A DNA stretch of 64,000 bases, from positions 1 to 64,000 of the forward strand of contig JAFXJR010000006.1 in NCBI GenBank assembly GCA_017532145.1. The letters run 5' to 3'. Shown here piece after piece: positions 47,773 through 54,659 of this stretch. Every line of letters starts with the position of its first letter. The stretch's first letter is position 1. The notes beneath the pieces are model-generated. The model did not search any database. It was not told where the DNA came from and was given only the letters and a program-made list of their open reading frames with translations. The translations under genes and the position numbers were made by a program. This DNA comes from Lachnospiraceae bacterium (lineage in GTDB: Bacteria > Bacillota > Clostridia > Lachnospirales > Lachnospiraceae).

Positions 47773-49196
47773 TGATGCGATTTTCCTTTAAGCTGCTGTT
47801 GTGGACAGTGATTCTGCTGGCTATGGCGTTGGGATTCAGTGGCTTCTATCTTGTCAATTATGTATTTGAAACCTCCCTTAATCGAGAGATTGGACAGGCA
47901 TTGGATGAAAACAGTATTCTGGGATTTGCTTTGGAAACGGCTGCCCTAAATGTACCTGCCAAATATGATGTACTGCAGGATAATACAGTGGAGGAAATTG
48001 CCTCTAATTTGGAAAGAGGAGGGCAGAGTGGCAGCAGACTTCTACGAATTTCAGATGAAGCGAAAAAGATTCTTTATGTCAGTGAAGGGTTTCCATCAGA
48101 TGAAGCTTTGCTGCAGCGGATTACTGCAGGAACAAAAACCTATCGGGTAATTCTTCAGGAAGAAACCTATTATGTGCAGACAGGGGTTAGCATAGACTTT
48201 TTGGACAGAATCCTGTATCTGGAAACGATGAAGGAGGTAACGGAGGTATTTCAGGAAAGGATGATGGGCTTTTCCCTGTATCGCAAGGTAACAGTTTTTA
48301 TTTTGGCTGTGGGAACAGGAATTATGTATTTTATTGCGTCCTGGCTGACCAAGCCTATTCGTCTGTTGACCAGGGCAACTAAACGGATGGCAGAGGGAGA
48401 ATATTCCTATCGGGCCAAAAAGCTAAGCAGTGATGAACTGGGACAGCTAACTGTGGATTTTAATGATATGGCTGCTGTTTTGGAGGAAAATATCGGCAGA
48501 CTGGAGGAAGAAATTGAGGCCAGAGAGGAGTTTATGGCAGCCTTCGCCCATGAACTGAAAACGCCTCTTACTGCTATTATCGGTTATGCAGACATACTGC
48601 GTTCTCACAGGCTGGATGGAGAAAAAAGCCTGATGTGTGCCAACTATATTTATACAGAGGGAAAGCGGCTGGAAACGATGTCCTTTCGTTTGTTGGATAT
48701 TATGGTAGCAGGACATAAAAAGGTGCAGCTGCGGCAGCTTCCTGCAGAAGCTTTTTTTTCCTATTTAGAGAATGTATTTAGTAAACAGAGTGAGATAAAA
48801 TTTACCATTCAATATGAAAATGGCATAGTATGGGCAGAAGAAAGCCTGATAAAAACTGTATTGGTGAATCTGGTAGACAATGCCTGTAAGGCTTCTGAAC
48901 CGGGCAACAGGATAGAGCTGATAGGAGAGAGACAAAAGGATGGTTATCGTTTTGTGGTAAGGGACTATGGAATAGGCATTTCAGAGGAGGAGCAGAAAAA
49001 AATTATAAAGCCCTTCTATATGGTAGATAAATCCCGTTCCAGAAGCAGGAATGGTGCAGGACTGGGGCTGGCTCTGTGTACAGGAATTTTAGAACTTCAT
49101 CAAACTAAGCTGGAAATTGAAAGTGTACCGGGAGAAGGTTCTTGTTTTGGATTTTTTTTGCCAGATCTGGAAAAGGAGGAAAGAGATGAAGAATAA
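47772..49196 (+). CDS. Sensor histidine kinase
   Basis: 474-aa membrane kinase. TM1 is at about residues 7-30 and TM2 at 170-195, enclosing an extracellular sensor of about 140 residues. HAMP follows (TKPIRLLTRATKRMAEGEY), then HisKA (AHELKTPLTAIIGYAD, His phospho-site) and HATPase (N-box VNLVDNACKAS, G1 YGIGIS, G2 NGAGLGLAL). Start GTG 47772 or ATG 47775. It is the cognate of the upstream regulator. The overlap with the next gene suggests that protein takes part in the signal. Confidence 0.95.
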   Translation: MMRFSFKLLLWTVILLAMALGFSGFYLVNYVFETSLNREIGQALDENSILGFALETAALNVPAKYDVLQDNTVEEIASNLERGGQSGSRLLRISDEAKKILYVSEGFPSDEALLQRITAGTKTYRVILQEETYYVQTGVSIDFLDRILYLETMKEVTEVFQERMMGFSLYRKVTVFILAVGTGIMYFIASWLTKPIRLLTRATKRMAEGEYSYRAKKLSSDELGQLTVDFNDMAAVLEENIGRLEEEIEAREEFMAAFAHELKTPLTAIIGYADILRSHRLDGEKSLMCANYIYTEGKRLETMSFRLLDIMVAGHKKVQLRQLPAEAFFSYLENVFSKQSEIKFTIQYENGIVWAEESLIKTVLVNLVDNACKASEPGNRIELIGERQKDGYRFVVRDYGIGISEEEQKKIIKPFYMVDKSRSRSRNGAGLGLALCTGILELHQTKLEIESVPGEGSCFGFFLPDLEKEERDEE

Positions 49197-50022
49197 AGGG
49201 AAAAATGGTATTTATCTTCTTTTTCTGCTTTTGGCTGTTGCAGCAGTGGGCATAGCTATCTGGGGACCGGAAAAGCTGGCTGGCTATAAGGATAGAGGGA
49301 TTTTGGGTGTGATCAATACGAGAGAGGCAGGAGAGGAGGGGGAAGGCTACCGCTATCGTTTAAGTGGGAATGAAAAGCTCTATATTGTCTCTCGCTGTCT
49401 GGAAAGTCAGGTGCTGCCGGGAAGCGAACAGAATGCTCTTACCGGGGGCAGTATAGAGGCTGTGGATTATCAGGAGCTGGAGGGAACCTATGCTTTTGTG
49501 GTAAAGCATAAAGGTCCTTCAGAAAAAGAAATCACTGATGCGGAGATTTATGAAATCTGCAATCAGGGATTAGAGGATTTGAAGAAACTGGGGATTTTGC
49601 CGGAGTCAGTAAGGAAGGTGGATGCAGTTTCCTATGAGGCAGTGTTGTATTCTGCTATCGATGTGCTGGAGCCAAGAAATAATGTAGGAGTATGGAAGCT
49701 TAGCCTTTCGGACAGCCAGAGGAATGCCAATAAAGAAAACAGAATAATCGATGTTTATCTGGATGCAGACAATGGAAAAATTTATGAGTTTTATGTAAGG
49801 ACAGCCCTTACCTGGGATAAGCTGGATGCGGATAGGATAATGGCAGAATGGAGTAACTATCTGGGGCTGGGACAGCCTGAGCCTTATGAATCAATAAATC
49901 CGCTTTCCGAAACTACTCCTTATTTTAAAAAATATACCTTTTCAGGAATGGGACAAGGGAAAACGATAGTTACTCTGGGATTTTATGAGGGGATTAATGA
50001 GTTGTTTTTAAAGATTTCGTAA
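49186..50022 (+). CDS. Membrane-anchored hypothetical protein of the two-component operon
   Basis: 278 aa with one N-terminal helix (about residues 8-27, IYLLFLLLAVAAVGIAIWG) and an extracellular alpha/beta region. No family recognised. By position (overlapping the kinase by 11 bp after AAGGAGG) it may modulate the kinase, as YycH/YycI do for WalK, but I see no convincing sequence match. Confidence 0.65.
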   Translation: MKNKGKNGIYLLFLLLAVAAVGIAIWGPEKLAGYKDRGILGVINTREAGEEGEGYRYRLSGNEKLYIVSRCLESQVLPGSEQNALTGGSIEAVDYQELEGTYAFVVKHKGPSEKEITDAEIYEICNQGLEDLKKLGILPESVRKVDAVSYEAVLYSAIDVLEPRNNVGVWKLSLSDSQRNANKENRIIDVYLDADNGKIYEFYVRTALTWDKLDADRIMAEWSNYLGLGQPEPYESINPLSETTPYFKKYTFSGMGQGKTIVTLGFYEGINELFLKIS

Positions 50023-50172
50023 CGATTTAGAGTGCATAACAAAACACGCAGACGTAGTGGTGATGCACTGAGGCTTTTTGATATGTGCTATGGAAAGCAC
50101 AGACCAGCCAAAGGGGCAGTTAATCATAAAAATGATGCAACTTTGATGCAAAAATGATGATATTTTGATGGG

Positions 50173-50224
50173 ACTCTTGTATAACCTGTAGAGTGTACAG
50201 ACAGGTTTATACAGGAGTTTTTTT
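50173..50224 (+). terminator. Terminator/attenuator directly before the deacetylase gene
   Basis: ACTCTTGTATAACCTGT pairs with ACAGGTTTATACAGGAGT, followed by seven T. It ends 16 bp before the next start and its T-run touches the ribosome binding site, so it could both end the upstream operon and attenuate the deacetylase. Confidence 0.75.
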
Positions 50225-50240
50225 GAGAGGAGCATCAGAG

Positions 50241-51434
50241 ATGTACGAAGGAGCAGTATATTCTCCCAAATGGAGAAAGAAAAAGAAGAATAGAAAAAGG
50301 GCAGGTATGCCAAAGTATTGGAGAGGGATGGCAGTTACGCTGGGAGTGGCAGGGAGCTTGGGACTCTCTCTGTTTGTCGTAGAATATTTTGTGAAAAAAG
50401 GCTGCCAGTTTATTCAGGTAGAGGAGGAGCAGATGGTATATAGTCAGGCTGGGGAAGATTTGCCCTATGAAAGGCTGGTGATAAAGCAGGGAGAGACATC
50501 TTCATGGCAGGTAAGGGATGCTGTAGTGGAAGAAGCAGAAGATAGTATTTTGTTGAGAGAGGAGCAGAAGGAAACATTGTCAGTCAAAGCTTCCTTGGTG
50601 TTAGAAAAATCAGGAAAAATGCAAGGAGGAAAGGGATTGTGGGATGGAGACGATAGTTTGGTTTTAGAGCAACAGGTGGAAATATGGGAAACAGAGGATT
50701 CTTTGGGGGTAGAAAAATCAGAGGCATTGAAGGAGGGACAGGGCTTGCAGAAGGAGGAGATTGTTTTATCTCAGAAAAAGCAGATAGAGCCTCAGCAGAT
50801 AGAGACTGCAGAGCAGGAGATGGAAGATAAAATAATGTACCTTACCTTTGATGATGGACCTGACCCGAAAAGTACAGGTCGGATTTTGGATATTCTAAAG
50901 GAAAGAGAAATAAAAGCTACTTTTTTTGTGATAGGAGAAAGTGTACGCAGATATCCTGAGATAGCCAGAAGGATAGTAGAGGAGGGACATACTATAGGAA
51001 TCCACTGTAATCATCATGATTATCATACTCTCTATAAAAGTGTGGACAGCTATTTGCAGGATTTTGAAGCGGCGTATGAAGCAGTGAAGGAGGTAACAGG
51101 GGTGGAAGCCTGGCTCTTTCGGTTTCCCGGAGGAAGTATAAATGCTTATAATCGCTCAGTAAACAGACAGATTGCAGAAGAAATGGAGAAGAGAGGTTTT
51201 GTCTATTATGACTGGAATGCCAGTCTGGAGGATGCAGTAAAAGACCCGGTCAGAGAGGAACTGGTGGCGAATGCACTGGAAACACCTTTAGACAGAAAAA
51301 GGGTGGTGCTGTTGGCACATGATACGGTGGATATGACGGCAGACTGCCTGGAGGAAATATTAGATGGATTGTCTGAATATAGGATGGAGGTATTGACGAG
51401 GGAGGTAGAAGCGGTGCAGTTTCGGATGCAGTAA
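50241..51434 (+). CDS. Polysaccharide (peptidoglycan) deacetylase, NodB domain
   Basis: 397 aa. A basic N-terminus and one membrane helix (about residues 34-56) anchor it. A charged, low-complexity linker (about 65-205) leads to a NodB homology domain: TFDDGPDPKST (motif 1, catalytic Asp and metal Asp), HCNHHDYH (motif 2 metal His), RFPGGSINAYN (motif 3) and LLAHDTVDMT (motif 5 His). Expected to remove N-acetyl groups from wall or capsule sugars outside the cell, often giving lysozyme resistance. Start ATG 50241 after GAGAGGAG. Confidence 0.92.
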   Translation: MYEGAVYSPKWRKKKKNRKRAGMPKYWRGMAVTLGVAGSLGLSLFVVEYFVKKGCQFIQVEEEQMVYSQAGEDLPYERLVIKQGETSSWQVRDAVVEEAEDSILLREEQKETLSVKASLVLEKSGKMQGGKGLWDGDDSLVLEQQVEIWETEDSLGVEKSEALKEGQGLQKEEIVLSQKKQIEPQQIETAEQEMEDKIMYLTFDDGPDPKSTGRILDILKEREIKATFFVIGESVRRYPEIARRIVEEGHTIGIHCNHHDYHTLYKSVDSYLQDFEAAYEAVKEVTGVEAWLFRFPGGSINAYNRSVNRQIAEEMEKRGFVYYDWNASLEDAVKDPVREELVANALETPLDRKRVVLLAHDTVDMTADCLEEILDGLSEYRMEVLTREVEAVQFRMQ

Positions 51435-51457
51435 ATACAGATTAACTTCACCGTCTC

Positions 51458-51679
51458 ATTCAAAAAAATTTTAAGAGAGTAGGAAACATCTTGTTAATTT
51501 CCAGATAAGTAATAAGTGTAAAGGGAAGATATCTATCAACTGTGTACTACCATTCCCATAATACGGCAGGTTAAGGAGGAGGTGAAAATTTGCAATATTT
51601 TTTTGGATAATGCTGGTATTTATCGTAGTGACGCTGTTTGAAAAGTATCTGGTGGAAGCGGATATATAGCCTGCTCCGT
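51458..51679 (+). repeat. Repeat family C, unit 1
   Basis: 222 bp starting ATTCAAAAAAATTTTAAG and containing AGGAAACATCTTG, TTTCCAGATAAGTAATAAGTG, AAGGGAAG and GGAGGAGGTGAAAA. It is the most diverged of the tandem units. Confidence 0.8.
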
Positions 51680-51923
51680 ATTCCCAAAAAAATTTTTTAA
51701 AGAAATAGGAAACATCTTGCTGGTTTCCAGATAGGTAATAAGTGTAAAGGGAAAACAAGAAGTAACCCAATACTACCATTCTTGTAAGAGGGCAGATAAA
51801 GAAGGAGATGAAAGGAAAATACCCCAAACAATGACTAAATAGTTTGTGGGACACTGCCAATATTTATGGTAAAAACACTACGAGAAAAATCCGGAGAGGA
51901 AGATGATATATCATATGCTCCAT
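51680..51923 (+). repeat. Repeat family C, unit 2
   Basis: 244 bp, about 95% identical by eye to unit 3. Both contain CCAATACTACCATTCTTG, AAGAGGGCAGATAAAGAAGG and CCCCAAACAATGACTAAATAG. The short minus-strand open frames in both units are parallel and look incidental. Confidence 0.9.
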
Positions 51924-52164
51924 ATTCAAAAAAAATTTTAAAGAAATAGGAAACATCTTGCTGGTTTCCAGATAGGTAATAAGTGTAAAGGGAAAACAGG
52001 GAGTAACCCAATACTACCATTCTTGTAAGAGGGCAGATAAAGAAGGAGGTGAAAGGAAGATACCCCAAACAATGACTAAATAGTTTGTGGGACACTGCCA
52101 ATATTTATGGTAAAAACACTGCTGGAAAAGTATGGAGAGGAAGAGGATATATCATCTACTCTGT
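51924..52164 (+). repeat. Repeat family C, unit 3
   Basis: 241 bp, directly abutting unit 2 and followed by a partial fourth unit. Confidence 0.9.
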
Positions 52165-52220
52165 ATTCAGAAAAATTTTAAAGAAATAGGAAACATTTTG
52201 TTCATTTCCAGATATGTGAC
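52165..52220 (+). repeat. Repeat family C, partial unit 4
   Basis: The first 55 bp of the unit (ATTCAGAAAAATTTTAAAG, AGGAAACATTTTG, TTTCCAGATATG) ends just before the ribosome binding site of the M23 gene. The unit edge has therefore supplied the 5' untranslated region. Confidence 0.85.
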
Positions 52221-52239
52221 TTCAGAAAGGAGAATGTTT

Positions 52240-53235
52240 ATGAAAGGAAAGATAAACAAGTTTTTAGCGTTGCTATCCATGGTTTTGAGTCTTATGATAA
52301 CCTCTGTTATACCTGTTTCGGCGGCAGGAGGTACACCGGATATCTGGTATCGCTCACATTGTCAGAATATTGGCTGGCAGGGAGCTGTATGTAATGGAGC
52401 ATTATCGGGAACCGTTGCACAATCGCTCAGGTTGGAAGCTGTTCAGGCGGCTATTTCCGGTATGTCAGGTGGGATAAATTATAGAACGCACTGCCAGAAT
52501 ATTGGATGGACCCCGTGGACTGGCAATGGGATCACATCAGGAACTGAAAATCAATCTTTAAGGGTTGAAGCCGTTGAATTTTACCTTACGGGAACGATTG
52601 CTCAATATTATGATGTTTTCTATCGGACTCATTGTGAAGCGATTGGCTGGACCCCCTGGGTTGCTAATGGCGCCACATCAGGAACAGTGGGTCAATCTTT
52701 AAGGGTTGAAGGGCTTGAAATGAAATTAGTACCAAAAACAACTAATAATACAAATAATACAAATGGATTTGATCCAATCTGGCCATGCCAAAATACATAT
52801 ACTATAACAGCATTATATAAATATTCAAATGGAGGTGCTCATAGCTGTCGTTTTAAATATGGAATAGATATTGGAGCACCGGCCGGCGAAAATGTATTAG
52901 CAGTAGAAACAGGAAAAGTAATACGCTCAGAATATTCTACTTCATCAGGTTTTGGAAATTGGATAATGATTCAGCATAATAATGGAAAAGTTTCATTATA
53001 TGCTCATTTAAGTTCAAGAAAAGTTTCTGTTGGTGATACTGTGGTAAAAGGACAGATAATTGGTCAGGTTGGTAATACCTCAGCTAAATACAATATTTCA
53101 CCTCATCTGCATTTTGAGTTAGGAAATGGTAATTATTCTGGTGCTGCTGGCGATGCTTATCAAGAATATTATAAAGGAAAATATGCTGGTAAACTTATAT
53201 TAACTCAAGCTGCAAAGAAATATAGTCATCCATAA
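52240..53235 (+). CDS. Secreted ChW-repeat protein with M23 peptidase domain
   Basis: 331 aa. The signal peptide (MKGKINKFLALLSMVLSLM) ends VSA-AGG. Three ChW repeats follow (about residues 35-160), each with YRxHCxxIGW and SLRxEAV/G-L; these bind walls in clostridia. The C-terminal M23/LytM domain has YGIDIGAPAGENVLAVETGKV and SPHLHFEL (HxH intact). The first zinc-ligand His normally three to four residues before the Asp (HxGxD) is replaced by KYGID; an upstream His (GGAHSC) may substitute. Peptidoglycan endopeptidase is likely but not certain. Start ATG 52240 has AGAAAGGAG at correct spacing. Confidence 0.85.
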   Translation: MKGKINKFLALLSMVLSLMITSVIPVSAAGGTPDIWYRSHCQNIGWQGAVCNGALSGTVAQSLRLEAVQAAISGMSGGINYRTHCQNIGWTPWTGNGITSGTENQSLRVEAVEFYLTGTIAQYYDVFYRTHCEAIGWTPWVANGATSGTVGQSLRVEGLEMKLVPKTTNNTNNTNGFDPIWPCQNTYTITALYKYSNGGAHSCRFKYGIDIGAPAGENVLAVETGKVIRSEYSTSSGFGNWIMIQHNNGKVSLYAHLSSRKVSVGDTVVKGQIIGQVGNTSAKYNISPHLHFELGNGNYSGAAGDAYQEYYKGKYAGKLILTQAAKKYSHP

Positions 53236-53264
53236 AATTTGTAAATTTAAAATATAAGTTGTTT

Positions 53265-53335
53265 GAACTGAATCAAGGAAGTTCCAACTTCAAGTACTCC
53301 AAGTACTAAGAGGGGGACTTCCTTGTCAAAAATTT
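53265..53335 (+). repeat. Repeat family B, palindromic copy
   Basis: ACTGAATCAAGGAAGTTCC, ACTTCAAGTACTCCAAG and GGGGACTTCCTTG. Here the two ends (AAGGAAGT...ACTTCCTT) form an inverted repeat that could act as a hairpin terminator for the M23 gene. Confidence 0.7.
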
Positions 53336-53344
53336 TCAAGGGTT

Positions 53345-53500
53345 ATGAAATAGTTTTCTAATTTTTAGATAGATAAAAAGTAGGTAGATAAGGTATCTAA
53401 TAATCTATATTGATTACCTATCTGGAAATTAGCAAGATATTTCTTATTGCCTTAAAATTTTTTTGGAATATGGAGCAGATGATATATCCATTGTGGAAGT
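53345..53500 (-). repeat. Repeat family C, inverted copy
   Basis: On the minus strand this reads GGATATATCATCTGCTCC, ATATTCCAAAAAAATTTTAAG, then CTTGCTAATTTCCAGATAGG, matching the junction and start of family C units. The M23 gene is thus flanked by family C in opposite orientations. Confidence 0.75.
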
Positions 53501-53578
53501 AAAAAGATAAGTAAAAAATGGATAATTTTAAAATAGGTGAACAGATATGTTTATAGTGAAAAAAGGAAAGGAGAATCG

Positions 53579-53950
53579 ATGTTATTAAATTGTTCAAATC
53601 ACGCTTCTAAAAATTGGAATCCAGAACAGTTGAAGGCAGCAGCTCAGTGGGGAGAAATTGTGGATTATTCATTCCCAATTGTCCCAGCAACTGCAGATGA
53701 AGCAGACATTAACAGGATGGCAGAAGATATGGTGAAAGAGATAAAAACGATGCAACCTTCTGCTGTAATGTGCCAAGGAGAGTTTACACTTTCTTATATG
53801 ATGATTATGAAGCTATTACAAAGTGGAATTAAGGTTGTTGCGGCATGTAGTGATAGACAGGTGGAGGAACGTGTATTAGCTGATGGAAACATAGAGAAAA
53901 AAGTGGTTTTTCAGTTTATCAGGTTTAGAGAATATAGGATAAATATTTAA
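53579..53950 (+). CDS. Small CRISPR-neighbourhood protein
   Basis: 123 aa, no signal or membrane segment. Pattern: MLLNCSNHASKNW at the start, FPIVPATADE, then AVMCQGEFTLSYMMIMKLLQ and VVAACSDRQVEE, ending FIRFREYRINI. I recognise this layout as a small alpha/beta protein found beside type III CRISPR loci and elsewhere in Clostridia, of no established function. The fold pattern (NCSNH, CQGEFTL, AACSDR) suggests a nucleotide- or ligand-binding Rossmann-like protein. Start ATG 53579 after AAAGGAG. It is the first gene of the CRISPR-linked block, 86 bp before the CARF gene. Confidence 0.7.
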   Translation: MLLNCSNHASKNWNPEQLKAAAQWGEIVDYSFPIVPATADEADINRMAEDMVKEIKTMQPSAVMCQGEFTLSYMMIMKLLQSGIKVVAACSDRQVEERVLADGNIEKKVVFQFIRFREYRINI

Positions 53951-53989
53951 AAAAACTGATATTACATAGTAAAATATTTCTTTTTAGTA

Positions 53990-53995
53990 TATAAT
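53990..53995 (+). promoter_or_regulatory. Candidate -10 element of the CARF gene
   Basis: TATAAT 45 bp before the ATG of the CARF gene, within an AT-rich stretch. The -35 region (TAGTAA at 17 bp) is poor. If real, the CARF and sigma-like genes have their own promoter. Confidence 0.35.
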
Positions 53996-54036
53996 GTCAG
54001 AATATAAAAATAAATTAATGTCAAAGAAAGGAGTTA

Positions 54037-54651
54037 TTGATGAAAAGAACGTATATAACAGCAATTTCATTGCAGGGCAGAGGGGGATTGGAGAAAGGAA
54101 TTTATCAACCGGATGGCTTTAAGTTGAGCAAAAATGTGGAGACCTCTTTTCCTATTGTTCCCGTGATAGCCAGTACGATAGAAAATAGTGAAGACATAAA
54201 AATTATTGTACTTCGTACCGAGAATAGTGATGTAAAAGATAATTATGAAGAATTTGTGAATGAAGTAGAGAAATTAGGTATTCCCCGGGAAAGGATAACA
54301 GGTATATCTATTGAGGAAAATCAGAATAAAGTAATCGGTATCACAACCTTGGTGAGAGTTTTAGAGGAAATTCCCGAAGATTCATTGGTATATGCAGATA
54401 CTACATTTGGAACAAAACCTATGTCAGCGATTATTCTTTATGCAATGAACTGTATTGAAAATCTAAAGGATACGGAAGTGGAAGGAATCTTTTATGGAGA
54501 ATTGCCAAGAGAAGGTGGAAAATCAAAGTGGGAAAGAGCAAGGCTGTATGATTTAACGGCATATAAGTATCTTACTGATGTGATTCAACAGTTAAAGGAA
54601 TTGGAACTTTCTGATCCGACGGCAGCAATAAAAACTTTGATAGATATGTAG
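54037..54651 (+). CDS. Stand-alone CARF-domain protein (TM1812-like)
   Basis: 204 aa. Resembles the CARF half of Csx1-type (TM1812 family) proteins that bind cyclic oligoadenylate: a first strand with AISLQGRGGLEKGIYQ, FPIVPVIAST, strand IKIIVLRTENS, then YADTTFGTKPMSAIILYAM (the family's DxTxGxKPM motif in the ligand pocket), VEGIFYGEL and RLYDLTAYKYLTDVI. The HEPN RNase domain that normally follows is absent: the protein stops after a short helix. It could be a cOA sensor that acts through a partner, or a ring nuclease. It lies 8 bp before the sigma-like gene, so the two are almost certainly cotranscribed. Confidence 0.8.
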   Translation: MMKRTYITAISLQGRGGLEKGIYQPDGFKLSKNVETSFPIVPVIASTIENSEDIKIIVLRTENSDVKDNYEEFVNEVEKLGIPRERITGISIEENQNKVIGITTLVRVLEEIPEDSLVYADTTFGTKPMSAIILYAMNCIENLKDTEVEGIFYGELPREGGKSKWERARLYDLTAYKYLTDVIQQLKELELSDPTAAIKTLIDM

Positions 54652-54659
54652 GTGAATAG

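Noticed and set aside
51471..52101. Two minus-strand open frames with the same protein start in tandem
   Set aside because: They are parallel readings of repeat units 2 and 3. No ribosome binding site or family match was seen; treated as repeat shadows.
53340..53500. Possible CRISPR array near the cas genes
   Set aside because: The short similar stretches are an inverted family C copy, not regularly spaced repeats of about 28-37 bp with spacers. No array was found elsewhere in the window.
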